This document shows, piece by piece, positions 41,075 through 50,113 of a DNA stretch of 64,000 nucleotides (position 1 is its first letter; every line of letters begins with the position of its first letter). The notes beneath the pieces were generated by a model. The model saw nothing but the letters and a program-made list of their open reading frames with translations. It was not told the DNA's origin and searched no databases. Source of the DNA: UBA967 sp044375555 (GTDB taxonomy: Bacteria > Verrucomicrobiota > Verrucomicrobiia > Chthoniobacterales > Terrimicrobiaceae); contig JBILML010000002.1 of assembly GCA_044375555.1 (NCBI GenBank), positions 82,679-146,678 of the forward strand. The letters are read 5' to 3'. Both the position numbers and the translations under genes were made by a program.

Positions 41075-42285
41075 GGATTGAAAAACCGGATCGCCTCCGC
41101 GATGGCGACCACCAAGCGGTCGGCCTCGGCGGGGGTGTTGTAAAAATGGAAACTCGCCCGTGCGGAGGCCGGGGCGCCGAGTTTTCGCATGAGCGGCTGG
41201 GCACAATGGTGTCCGGCGCGGATGGCGACTCGGCGGTCGTTGCAAAAAAATGCGAGGTCGTGGGCGTGGACCCCCTCGACGGTGAAAGTCACGAGGTGCG
41301 CGCGGGAGGATTTGGGTCCGAAAACCCGAACGCCTGGCAGACTGCGAAGTTTCTCCGCCGCGTATTCCGCCAGCGCCGAGGAATGGGCGGCGATTTTTTC
41401 GAGCCCCACCGAATCCACGAAATCCAGCGCGGCGTGCAGGCCGGCCGACTCAATGATCGCCGGCGTTCCCGCCTCGAAGCGTGCTGGCGAGGGTCGGAAC
41501 TTCGCGCCGCCAAACTCCACGCGGTCCACCATCTCGCCGCCGAATTGCCATGGCGGCATGGTTTCGAGGATTTCGCGGCGGCCGTAGAGGATTCCGATGC
41601 CTGTCGGGCCGCACATTTTGTGGGCCGAGCAAACAAGGAAGTCGCAACCGATCTCCTCCACATCCACCGGAATGTGCGCCGCGCTCTGGGCTGCATCGAT
41701 CAAGGTCGTGACACCATGTTCCCGCGCGAGACGGCAAAGTTCCTTCGCCGGGGTTTCGACCGCCATGGTGTTCGAGATGTGGGTGAAGGCGAAAATCCTC
41801 GGCCGTTCCGCGAGCAAGGCACTGGCGGCTTCCAGGTCGAGTCCCGCGCCGTTTTCGAGAACTGGCACATATTTCACCACCGCCCCTTGGCGCGCGGCGA
41901 GTTGTTGCCAGGGAACCATGTTGCTGTGGTGTTCGAGTTCGGTGAGGAGGATCGTGTCGCCGGGTCGGACATTCGCCCCGCCCCAAGACGCCGCGACGAG
42001 GTTCACAGCCTCGGTCGTTCCCCGAACAAAGACGATCGACTCCGCCGAGGCTGCGTTGAAGAAACTCCGCGCCCGCTCGCGAGCCGCCTCGTAGACCGCC
42101 GTAGACCGCTCGCTGAGTTCGTGGATGCCGCGGTGGACATTCGCGTATTCATGGCCCGCAAAGTCGCGCATCCGCTCAATCACCGCGCGGGGCTTTTGAG
42201 TTGAAGCGCCGTTGTCGAGGTAGGCGACCGGATTTTCCCCGTCCAAAAACGGGAACTCGTGGCGCCAGCGCTCCACATCGTCCAT
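41071..42285 (-). CDS. sufS: SufS-type cysteine desulfurase
   Basis: 404 aa from ATG 42285; upstream in-frame starts are possible but would overlap proS. PLP Lys is in CSAHKMCGPTGIGILYG. The persulfide Cys is in RAGHHCAQPLM. The FLDNGASTQKP start and ELEHHSNMVPWQQL are group II desulfurase features. It liberates sulfur from cysteine for SufU. Confidence 0.94.
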   Translation of the reverse strand: MDDVERWRHEFPFLDGENPVAYLDNGASTQKPRAVIERMRDFAGHEYANVHRGIHELSERSTAVYEAARERARSFFNAASAESIVFVRGTTEAVNLVAASWGGANVRPGDTILLTELEHHSNMVPWQQLAARQGAVVKYVPVLENGAGLDLEAASALLAERPRIFAFTHISNTMAVETPAKELCRLAREHGVTTLIDAAQSAAHIPVDVEEIGCDFLVCSAHKMCGPTGIGILYGRREILETMPPWQFGGEMVDRVEFGGAKFRPSPARFEAGTPAIIESAGLHAALDFVDSVGLEKIAAHSSALAEYAAEKLRSLPGVRVFGPKSSRAHLVTFTVEGVHAHDLAFFCNDRRVAIRAGHHCAQPLMRKLGAPASARASFHFYNTPAEADRLVVAIAEAIRFFNP

Positions 42286-42323
42286 CGAGCTGGGTCTGGA
42301 ATTTTTTTCGCTCAAATGTGTGC

Positions 42324-43844
42324 TCAGTAGGACTTCGCCCAGACGACCCGCTGTTTGCTCGGTTCGCCGCTGAAGGGGCACACGCCGGGCTCGGGATTTT
42401 CTTCGAAAGGAATGCAGCGGATCGTGACCTTCAGGTCAGCCTTGATCTGCTCCTCAACCTTCGCTGAGCCGTTCCAGTGGGTGAGGGCGAAGCCTCCGTG
42501 GATCTCAGGCTTGGCGGGATTTTTTGGAGTGAAGAATTGGTAGAACTCGTCCTTCGAATCGATCGGGCTCATGTGGGCGTCGCGGAATTCCGCGGCGCGG
42601 CGGAGGAGCGTGGACTGGATGTCGTCGAGCATCGAGGTGGCGCGGCCGGGGATTTCGGCGAGAGGCAAAAACTCCTTCTCCTTGTGCGCGCGGTCGCGGC
42701 GGGCGACGGCGGCGGTGCCTTGCGCGAGGTCGCGCGGGCCGATCTCGATGCGGATCGGAACGCCCTTCTTGATGTGCTCCCAGGTTTTCACGCCGCCTCC
42801 GAGATCGCGGGTGTCGACCTCGACGCCGAGCGGGGCGCCGTGGAACGAAATGGCGCGAAGTTCAGTGGCGAGTTTTTCGGCGGCCTCGAGGATGGCGGCT
42901 TTCGAGTCCTCTTTGGGCGTGATTGGAAGAATCACCACATGCGTGGCGGCGATGCGTGGCGGGACGACCAAGCCGTCGTCGTCGGAATGCATCATGATCA
43001 GCGTGCCGATGAGGCGTGTGCTCACGCCCCAGCTGGTGGTCCAGGCGTGCTCGAGTTGACCGCCGCGGCCTTGGAATTCGATGCCGGCGGCTTTGGAGAA
43101 ATTCTGCCCGAGGAAATGCGAGGTGCCGGCTTGGATGGCTTTGCGGTCCTGCACCATCGCCTCGATGCAATAGGTGCGCAGCGCGCCGGGGAAGCGTTCG
43201 CTCTCGCTTTTCTCACCGGTGAGAACTGGCAACGCCAAAAAGTCGCGCGCGAAAGTCTCATAGACGCGCAGCATTTTCATCGTCTCCTCCTCGGCCTCTT
43301 CGCGCGTCTCATGCGCGGTGTGGCCTTCCTGCCAGAGGAACTCGGCAGTGCGGAGGAACAGGCGGGGACGCATTTCCCAGCGGACGACATTGGCCCATTG
43401 GTTGAGTAGGATCGGGAGGTCGCGCCAGGATTTGACCCAGCGCGCGTAGGCCGCGCCGATGATCGTCTCGGAGGTCGGCCGCACCACCAGTGGCTCGGAG
43501 AGCTCCCCGGCGGGCACGAGTTTCCCATCCTTCGCCTCGAGGCGGTGGTGGGTGACGACGGCGCATTCCTTCGCGAAGCCCTCGACATGCGCGGCCTCCT
43601 TCTCGAGGTAGCTCAGCGGAATGAAGAGCGGGAAGTAGGCGTTGCGGTGGCCGGTGTCTTTGAACATCCCGTCGAGCACGGCCTGCATCCGCTCCCAGAG
43701 CGCGTAGCCGGTCGGCTTGATGACCATGCAGCCGCGCACCTCGGAATTCTCGGCGAGGTCCGCCGCGCGGATGACTTGTTGATACCACTCGGGAAAATCC
43801 TCGTCGCGCCGGGGCGTGACAGCCGTCTGTTGTTTGTCGCTCAT
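42324..43844 (-). CDS. proS: prolyl-tRNA synthetase, archaeal/eukaryotic-like type
   Basis: 506 aa. Class II motif 2 is RPTSETIIGAAYARW plus RWEMRPRLFLRTAEFLWQEG, and there is an anticodon-binding domain with VVILPIT. The C-terminal zinc-like extension ends in Tyr (VVWAKSY), and the editing insert of bacterial-type enzymes is absent. It charges tRNA-Pro. Confidence 0.96.
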   Translation of the reverse strand: MSDKQQTAVTPRRDEDFPEWYQQVIRAADLAENSEVRGCMVIKPTGYALWERMQAVLDGMFKDTGHRNAYFPLFIPLSYLEKEAAHVEGFAKECAVVTHHRLEAKDGKLVPAGELSEPLVVRPTSETIIGAAYARWVKSWRDLPILLNQWANVVRWEMRPRLFLRTAEFLWQEGHTAHETREEAEEETMKMLRVYETFARDFLALPVLTGEKSESERFPGALRTYCIEAMVQDRKAIQAGTSHFLGQNFSKAAGIEFQGRGGQLEHAWTTSWGVSTRLIGTLIMMHSDDDGLVVPPRIAATHVVILPITPKEDSKAAILEAAEKLATELRAISFHGAPLGVEVDTRDLGGGVKTWEHIKKGVPIRIEIGPRDLAQGTAAVARRDRAHKEKEFLPLAEIPGRATSMLDDIQSTLLRRAAEFRDAHMSPIDSKDEFYQFFTPKNPAKPEIHGGFALTHWNGSAKVEEQIKADLKVTIRCIPFEENPEPGVCPFSGEPSKQRVVWAKSY

Positions 43845-43990
43845 GGGGGCGGAATCATTGCGGGAGTCGCTGGCCGGTAAAGTTCTTTTCTTGGAAAAAA
43901 CTTATGCCACAGGTCGAAAATGCAGCTGCGACGCTATATTTGAATCTCGCCGACTTGCTGTGCTATCGGAAATGAATTACTCAAAAACTC

Positions 43991-44221
43991 ATGTCCACGA
44001 TTACGATTCCGCTGGCTGACGAGGACTTTTCCTTTCTCCAAGCCTATTCCATGGCTCAGGGAACTTCTTTGGAAGCGTTTCTTGCCCGCCAGGCGCGGTG
44101 CTTGCGGGAGCGACTTCAAAAACCGCTTCCTGCGGAAGTTAGTGCTGCCAGTGGTATCCTCAAGTCGATGGAGGACCTTGAGGCGGTGGGGCTCGAACAC
44201 TTTGAGAAAAAACACCAGTGA
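43991..44221 (+). CDS. antitoxin-like protein partnered with a broken PIN toxin
   Basis: 76 aa. STITIPLADEDFSFLQAYSM with SLEAFLARQARCLRERLQKP is a ribbon-helix-helix-like pattern used by VapB-type antitoxins. Its stop overlaps the GTG start of the toxin frame (GTGA), the usual vapBC coupling. Confidence 0.7.
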   Translation: MSTITIPLADEDFSFLQAYSMAQGTSLEAFLARQARCLRERLQKPLPAEVSAASGILKSMEDLEAVGLEHFEKKHQ

Positions 44222-44639
44222 CCATCACGCTGGACCTCAATGTGCTCTTGGATGTTTTCAAAAGCGTGAACCACACTACGCGGCATCGGCTCAGGTGCTT
44301 GCGTTGGTAGTTTCGGCTCAAGTGACCGGTGTTTTTCCATCGCATGGATTCACAACTCTCTACTATTTGGTTCGCAAGCATGCCTCCAAACCTCATGCCG
44401 AAGCGGCGATGGATCGGTTGTTGGATCATCTTGAGATCGGCAATCTCGATGCGGATGGTTGGCGGGAGGCGCGAAGACTCGAGTTCGAGGATTTCGAGGA
44501 TGCGGTGGTGGCGGTAGTCGCCAAGAAACACCTATCGGATTTCATCATCTCCCGAAATGTTGATGACTTCGCCCATTCACCTGTTCCAGTGATCACACCA
44601 ACGGATTTCCTGATCGAGTTTCCGATCCAAAATCAATAG
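44218..44639 (+). pseudogene. frameshifted PIN-domain toxin (VapC type)
   Basis: From the GTG at 44218 the frame reads V-TITLDLNVLLDVF, a classic PIN start, but it hits a stop after about 31 codons. A -1 shift at the TTTT run (44255-44258) joins it to QKREPHYAASAQVLALVVSA and on to KKHLSDFIISRNVDDFAHSP, a complete PIN C-terminus. Either one T is missing (mutation or sequencing error) or the toxin is dead. No standard programmed slippery heptamer is present. Confidence 0.78.
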
Positions 44640-44745
44640 CTCATTCTGCAAAGGGGTTGCCGTGATGCCTGCTGACTGATCGCGCCGACGGATTCCTTCC
44701 GAAAAAAAACTGCGCTGGCGCCTCATCTCATTCATAGTTTCTCCC

Positions 44746-45429
44746 ATGCGTTGGAAATTTCTCGCGGCGTGGTTGGCTTTTGTGGCGGGGGCTTGGGCTT
44801 CCGAGCCGACGGCGGAGGAAATTCTCGCAGCCGCTCGGATGAATCCTGTCGGGCAGGCGGTCGCTTTGCGGGCGCAACTCCGCGCGGGGTCGGTGAAGGT
44901 GCCTTTTGTGCTCGAGGTTCGCGACGGCGCGGTGTGTTACCTTTTTGAAAACCCCACCGAGGAAATCCGGCTCCGCCTCGAGGAGAGCGACTCCATTTTG
45001 GAAGAGGTGAAATCCGGCGGGGCGAAACCTGTGCCGGTGGCCCGCTTGGACGACTCCCTGCGCGGCGGGTTAATCACCTACGAGGATTTGGCGCTGAAAT
45101 TTCTCTACTGGAAAAACCCGAAACTGCTGGGGAGCGAAACCGTCCGTTCGCGCGATGCCTGGAAAATCGAGATTTTGGCGCCAGTCGATGGGTCTCAATA
45201 CGGCGCCGTGCGGGTGTGGATCGACAAAGCCTCGGCGGCGCTCCTGCGCATCGAGGGCTACGACCACGAGGGGAGGCTGGCGAAGCGCTTCGAAGTCGTT
45301 TCCGCCCAAAAAATCGACGGTCAGTGGATGCTAAAACAAATGCGCGTCGAGCGCATCGATCCTGCTACACGCAAGACAAACGGAATTACCTACTTGGAAG
45401 TTATCGGCATCCGCGAGGGCGAGGGGTAG
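44746..45429 (+). CDS. LolA-like outer-membrane lipoprotein-sorting family protein
   Basis: 227 aa with signal peptide MRWKFLAAWLAFVAGAWA. EEILAAARMNPVGQAVALRA, GGLITYEDLALKFLYWKNPK, AWKIEILAPVDGSQYGAVRV and WIDKASAALLRIEGYDHEGR follow the pattern of proteins related to LolA/LolB that bind lipid in the periplasm. It is a single gene between toxin-antitoxin pairs. Confidence 0.82.
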   Translation: MRWKFLAAWLAFVAGAWASEPTAEEILAAARMNPVGQAVALRAQLRAGSVKVPFVLEVRDGAVCYLFENPTEEIRLRLEESDSILEEVKSGGAKPVPVARLDDSLRGGLITYEDLALKFLYWKNPKLLGSETVRSRDAWKIEILAPVDGSQYGAVRVWIDKASAALLRIEGYDHEGRLAKRFEVVSAQKIDGQWMLKQMRVERIDPATRKTNGITYLEVIGIREGEG

Positions 45430-45471
45430 GGCGGACTTGACCGAGTTTGCCGCAAGTCTACCATTATTTTT

Positions 45472-45669
45472 ATGAGTTCAGTGGCCGAGATTGAAACTGC
45501 AATCGATCAATTACCCCCCGATCAATTTCGCAAGCTGGCGACTTGGATCGGTGAACGCCAGCGGCATTTGGCTGGAGAGTGCGCGATATTGAGTGAGGAG
45601 TCCTTGGCAGTTGACTGGGACAAACCCGAGGAGGATGCGGCTTGGATTCACCTTCAATCGGCTCAGTAG
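45472..45669 (+). CDS. antitoxin-like protein of a PemIK-type pair
   Basis: 65 aa. SSVAEIETAIDQLPPDQFRK, then a short acidic tail (VDWDKPEEDAAW). It overlaps the toxin frame by 28 bases. It resembles small antitoxins found before MazF/PemK or PIN toxins, with no obvious DNA-binding domain. Confidence 0.65.
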   Translation: MSSVAEIETAIDQLPPDQFRKLATWIGERQRHLAGECAILSEESLAVDWDKPEEDAAWIHLQSAQ

Positions 45670-45989
45670 TTTTATTGCCTTTTCCCTTTTCGGACTTGTC
45701 GAAAGCAAAAGTTCGTCCCGCCGTGGTGTTGGCGTTTGCTGGAAAGGGGGATTGGATTTTGTGTCAGGTCACCAGCAAGCCATATGCCGATTCCATGGCT
45801 ATCGAAATCATGGATTCGGATTTTGAGACAGGTGGTCTTCGCGTTCGGAGTTTTGCCCGTCCGTCCAAACTCTTCACGGCAAATGGCTCCATTTTTCTGT
45901 CCTGTGCCGGTCGACTTGGCAGATCGAAAAGATCGGACCTTTTGAACAGGGTCATGGGACTTTTCCTCGTTTCCGCTGAAGTTGGTTAA
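45642..45989 (+). CDS. PemK/MazF-like endoribonuclease toxin
   Basis: 115 aa using the TTG at 45642 (GAGGA lies about 8 bases upstream). GSVVLLPFPFSDLSKAKVRP followed by VVLAF is the PemK fold start. KPYADSMAIEIMDSDFETGG and ANGSIFLSCAGRLGRSKRSD fit the rest. It would cut mRNA when released from its antitoxin. Confidence 0.82.
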   Translation: MDSPSIGSVVLLPFPFSDLSKAKVRPAVVLAFAGKGDWILCQVTSKPYADSMAIEIMDSDFETGGLRVRSFARPSKLFTANGSIFLSCAGRLGRSKRSDLLNRVMGLFLVSAEVG

Positions 45990-46015
45990 AAAAGGAGGAG
46001 GGGTAGGGCGGACTT

Positions 46016-48499
46016 TTACGCGGCTGCTTTGGCGGCTTTCTTCCTCGGTGCAGCAGTCTTTTTCTCGCGCGGGGCGCGGGGTTCGAATTCGAAGACGATT
46101 TTGTCTTTTTCGAGCTTGAGGTAGGCGGAGAAGGGTTTGCCTTTTTTGCTGATGAAGCGGGGGATGAGGTCGGTTTTGCCGACGGTGAGGATTTTTTCGA
46201 CCTGTTCGTGCGGGATTTCTTTTTGGCACAGGGCTTTGCCCATGCGGAATTTGCACTTGCCGGTGTTCGAGCACTGCCAGGCGGTGCCGGTGTCGTGGAC
46301 GGTGCCGGTTTGGCAGGCGGGGCATTGGCCGATGGAGGGAAGCTGTGAAAAGTCGAGGCGGGCGGCGGAGTCGGCGCTGTCACCAAAGTCGAAGCTTTGC
46401 TTGCCTTCGGTTTTGTCGAACTGGACGACGGCGTTGAAGGGGCGGCCGAGTTTGGATCGGAAGCCTTCGAGCGGGCCGATGCGGAGGTCGGTGAGGAGTT
46501 TTTCGATTTCCTCGCGTTCGAATTGGCGGCCGGACATGTTTTTCCAGACGATGGCGCCGCAGCCGGGGGATTTGCATTCGAGGGCTTTGAAGGATTCCTT
46601 GAAGCCGATCTGGCCGCATTTCGGGCAGGGGATTTCGAGGTCTTGGAAACTCCCGGAGACGAGGTCGCCTTCGAAGGATTTGGCTTTTTCGACGATGTCG
46701 CTGGTGAAGGCCCGGATGTCGTGCATGAAGGTGCCGCGGTCGAGGCCGCCCTGCTCCATTTGCTTGAGCTTGAATTCCCACTCGCCGGTCAGCTCGGGCG
46801 AGGTGAGGGATTGGATGCCGAGGCCGCGGAGGAGGGTAATGAGCGCGAGGCCTTTCGAGGTGACGATGAGTTCCTTGCCTTGGCGCAGGAGGTAGCCGTC
46901 GTAGAGAAGACCTTCGATCGTTTGGGCGCGAGTGGCGGGGGTCCCAAGGCCGCGCTGGGACATGGCTTCGCGGAGTTCCTCGTCATCGACGAGCTTGCCG
47001 GCGCCTTCCATGGCGGAAAGGAGGGTGGCTTCGGAATAGCGCGCAGGCGGGCGGGTTTCGTTCTCTTTGAGTTCGAGAGATTCGGTCTTGGCGGATTCGC
47101 CGGCCTTGATCGGGACGACATTTTCGTCCTCGCCGGCGGCATCTTTTCCATAAACGGCGAGCCAGCCGGGATCGGTGAGTATTTTTCCATCGGTCTTGAA
47201 CGCCTCATTCTCAACGCGGGTGATTCGGGTGGTGACCTCGAATTTGGCAACGGGATAGAAAGCAGCGACGAAACGGCGGGCGACCATGTCGTAGATTTTC
47301 AACTCGAAGTCGTCGAGTTTGCTGGGCGAGACGCCGGTGGGGATGATGGCAAAGTGGTCGGTGACTTTGGCGGAATTGAAGACGCGGCGGTTCAGGCCGA
47401 TCCAGCCTTTCTCGAGCGCGTGGCGGGCGTGGGCGGCGAGGTCTTGGATCTCGAGGCCGGTGAGGATTTTTTTGACCTGTCCGAGGTTGTCATCGGGAAG
47501 GTAGCGAGAGTCGGTTCGGGGGTAGGTGAGGACTTTGTGCTTCTCGTAGAGGGCCTGGGCGATCTGGAGCGTGCGCTTGGCGCTGAGGCCGAAGCGGGAG
47601 TTCGCCTCGCGCTGTAGGGTGGTGAGGTCGTAAAGCTGGGGCGCGATCTGGGTGGTGGGTTTTTTCTCCTCGGAGATGACGCCTGGCTTGCCGGTGCATT
47701 TGGCGATGATTGCTTCGGCGGAGGCGCGGTCCCAGAGGCGTTCGGCCTTGGCATCCTCGTCGCCGTCTTTTTTGAAAGATTCGTTGAACCAGCGGCCACG
47801 GTAGGAGCCGGCGGAGACGCCGAAATCGGCGAAAACCTCGAAGTAGGGGCGGGGTTTGAAGGCGCGGATTTTCTCTTCGCGCTCGGCGAGGATGGCGAGG
47901 GTGGGGGTTTGAACGCGTCCGACGGGGGTGAGTTGGAATCCTCCACCCTTGGAGTTGAAGGCGGTCATGGCGCGGGTGGCGTTGATGCCGACGAGCCAAT
48001 CGCTTTCGCTGCGGCACACGGCGGCGTCGGCGAGCGGAACCATGGAGGCACCGGTGCGTAGGTGGGCGAAGCCGTCGCGGATCGCATCGGGGGTCATGCT
48101 CTGGAGCCAGAGGCGTCGGGTGGGTTTTTTGGAACCGGCAAGCTGAACGATGTAGTGGAAAATGAGTTCGCCCTCGCGGCCGGCGTCGCAGGCGTTGACG
48201 ACTTCGGAGACATCGGGGCGCTTGAGGAGGCGTTTGAGGAGATTCAGGCGCGATGAGGTTTTTTCTATCGCCTTGAGGTCGAAGTGGTCGGGAATGATCG
48301 GAAGGCTGGCGAAGCTCCACTTGCCCCGTTTTTTATCCATCTCATTCGGGAGGCAGAGTTCGACGAGGTGGCCGATCGCCGAGGTGATGATGTGCTTGTC
48401 GTTCTCGAAATAATCATCCTGACTGGCGAACTTGCCGAGAGCTTTGGCGAGATCGCGGGCGACGGATGGCTTTTCGGCTATGATCAGGGACTTGGACAT
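46016..48499 (-). CDS. topB: DNA topoisomerase III-type (type IA) enzyme
   Basis: 827 aa. The TOPRIM domain starts SLIIAEKPSVARDLAKALG and has VNACDAGREGELIF. The active Tyr is in LTYPRTDSRYLPDD. The C-terminus carries two zinc-ribbon segments (IPCPKCGQIGFKESFKALEC and GQCPACQTGTVHDTGTAWQC) and a basic Lys/Ala tail. It relaxes and decatenates DNA through single-strand passage. Confidence 0.95.
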   Translation of the reverse strand: MSKSLIIAEKPSVARDLAKALGKFASQDDYFENDKHIITSAIGHLVELCLPNEMDKKRGKWSFASLPIIPDHFDLKAIEKTSSRLNLLKRLLKRPDVSEVVNACDAGREGELIFHYIVQLAGSKKPTRRLWLQSMTPDAIRDGFAHLRTGASMVPLADAAVCRSESDWLVGINATRAMTAFNSKGGGFQLTPVGRVQTPTLAILAEREEKIRAFKPRPYFEVFADFGVSAGSYRGRWFNESFKKDGDEDAKAERLWDRASAEAIIAKCTGKPGVISEEKKPTTQIAPQLYDLTTLQREANSRFGLSAKRTLQIAQALYEKHKVLTYPRTDSRYLPDDNLGQVKKILTGLEIQDLAAHARHALEKGWIGLNRRVFNSAKVTDHFAIIPTGVSPSKLDDFELKIYDMVARRFVAAFYPVAKFEVTTRITRVENEAFKTDGKILTDPGWLAVYGKDAAGEDENVVPIKAGESAKTESLELKENETRPPARYSEATLLSAMEGAGKLVDDEELREAMSQRGLGTPATRAQTIEGLLYDGYLLRQGKELIVTSKGLALITLLRGLGIQSLTSPELTGEWEFKLKQMEQGGLDRGTFMHDIRAFTSDIVEKAKSFEGDLVSGSFQDLEIPCPKCGQIGFKESFKALECKSPGCGAIVWKNMSGRQFEREEIEKLLTDLRIGPLEGFRSKLGRPFNAVVQFDKTEGKQSFDFGDSADSAARLDFSQLPSIGQCPACQTGTVHDTGTAWQCSNTGKCKFRMGKALCQKEIPHEQVEKILTVGKTDLIPRFISKKGKPFSAYLKLEKDKIVFEFEPRAPREKKTAAPRKKAAKAAA

Positions 48500-48616
48500 G
48501 GTGCGAAGCGGTTTTGAAAATCATCGGGATGGCGCGGAGCCCCACCCTTTTTTTGCAAGGGCGGCGAAAGTAGAGGCAACCACGGGGATTGGCAACCCGG
48601 TTCTTGTCGGCGTAGG

Positions 48617-50050
48617 TCAGTCCACGAGCCAGGGGAGCTTCGGTGCCACCCAAGCCAGCCACGAGGCGAGCACGACCCATCCGAGGATGTTCATCCAAAA
48701 ACCCGCGCGCGCCATTTGGGGGATCGTCACCCGTCCGCTCCCAAAAACAATCGCGTTCGGCGGGGAGGAAACCGGGAGCATGAACCCGCAGGTGCTGCCG
48801 AGCGCAACGGCCGCGCCGAGGTAAATCAAGGGTTGCCCGAGCGCCACGGCCAAGGCGGCGACGATCGGCAAGAAAGTGAGCGTCGTGGCGGAGTTGCTGG
48901 CGAGTTCCGACAGCCAAATCACCAAGAAGATCAAAAGGAAAAGCAGCCCCGCCGTCGGCAATCGGTCGGCGGCAGCGAGGACTTGGCCGATCCAATCTGC
49001 AACGCCGTTTTTCTGAATCGCCGCCGCCAGACTCAGTCCGCCGCCGATGAGCACCAGGATGTCCCAGGGAACCCTCTGGCATTCCTTCCAAGTCAGGATC
49101 GGCTCCGAACTCCCTCGCCTCGCGGGGAGCATGAAAAGCGAAAGCCCCCCAGCCATCGCGATCGTCGAGTCATTCAACCAAGGCAGCCAATCCTCCAAAA
49201 ATCCCCGCGCCACCCAGAGTCCGGCCGTGGTGAAAAACACAGCGGCGACCATTTTTTCCCGCCAACTCATCGGCCCCAAATCCTCCTCCGCACGGCGCAA
49301 AATCTCGTGCCCGCCCGGCAAATCCTCCCCCGACAATCGATGCGCGACTCTCGTGAGCATCAACCACGCCGCTCCAGCCAGAAAAAGCGAGACCGGCAGG
49401 GCCAAAATCATCCACCCGAGAAAGCCCACGCGGATGTCGTAATTCTCCCGCAGGAAGCCGGCCAGAATCGCGTTAGGAGGGGTTCCAACCAGCGTGGACA
49501 TCCCGCCGATCGTGGCTCCGTAAGCCACCGAAAGCACCAGCGCCGGTGCGAACGCGCGGTCCTCGTCCTGTTTGAACATGCTTAGGACCGACAGCGCGAT
49601 TGGGAGCATCATCACGGCGACGGCGGTGTTGTTCACCCACATCGAAATGAAAAACGAAGCCATTAAAAACCCGCCGATCACCGCGCGGCGGCCAATGCCG
49701 GCGAGTCGGATGATCCGAAGCGCGATGCGGCTGTGGAGGTTCGAAGTCTCCATCGCCAGCGCGATGAAAATCCCGCCGAGGAAAAGGTAGATCACGGAAT
49801 TCGAAAAAGGCGCCGCTGCTGCCGAGACCGAGCAAATCCCGGTGGCGGGAAAAATCACCAGCGGCAGCAACGCCGTGACGGGGAATGGGAGGATTTCCGA
49901 AATCCAAAAAGCCCCCATCATCGCTGCCGCTCCCAGCGTGTGCCAACCGGCCTCGGTCAGTCCCTGCGGCGCGGGAGTGAAAAGCGTGGCGAGAAAAAAC
50001 GCGAGACCCGCCGCGGCCAGACCACGAGAAAAGAGAAGTGCTGTTTTCAT
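48617..50050 (-). CDS. DASS/SLC13-type sodium-coupled anion transporter
   Basis: 477 aa from ATG 50050, strongly hydrophobic with about 11-12 membrane helices. The two family signatures are WVNNTAVAVMMLPIA and ELASNSATTLTFLPIVAALA, and STLVGTPPNAILAGF and SSPPNAIVFGSG are the paired re-entrant loops. It carries dicarboxylates or sulfate with sodium. The exact substrate is not visible. Confidence 0.92.
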   Translation of the reverse strand: MKTALLFSRGLAAAGLAFFLATLFTPAPQGLTEAGWHTLGAAAMMGAFWISEILPFPVTALLPLVIFPATGICSVSAAAAPFSNSVIYLFLGGIFIALAMETSNLHSRIALRIIRLAGIGRRAVIGGFLMASFFISMWVNNTAVAVMMLPIALSVLSMFKQDEDRAFAPALVLSVAYGATIGGMSTLVGTPPNAILAGFLRENYDIRVGFLGWMILALPVSLFLAGAAWLMLTRVAHRLSGEDLPGGHEILRRAEEDLGPMSWREKMVAAVFFTTAGLWVARGFLEDWLPWLNDSTIAMAGGLSLFMLPARRGSSEPILTWKECQRVPWDILVLIGGGLSLAAAIQKNGVADWIGQVLAAADRLPTAGLLFLLIFLVIWLSELASNSATTLTFLPIVAALAVALGQPLIYLGAAVALGSTCGFMLPVSSPPNAIVFGSGRVTIPQMARAGFWMNILGWVVLASWLAWVAPKLPWLVD

Positions 50051-50113
50051 GCTCGGGAGCATTTGAACTTTTCCCATGGAAATCATCAATCCTCGCCGAC
50101 ACAATGCCGCACT

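Noticed and set aside
44250..44262. Programmed -1 frameshift to make the PIN toxin
   Set aside because: The site GTTTTC does not form an X-XXY-YYZ slippery heptamer, and no clear downstream stem was seen. A plain one-base defect is simpler.
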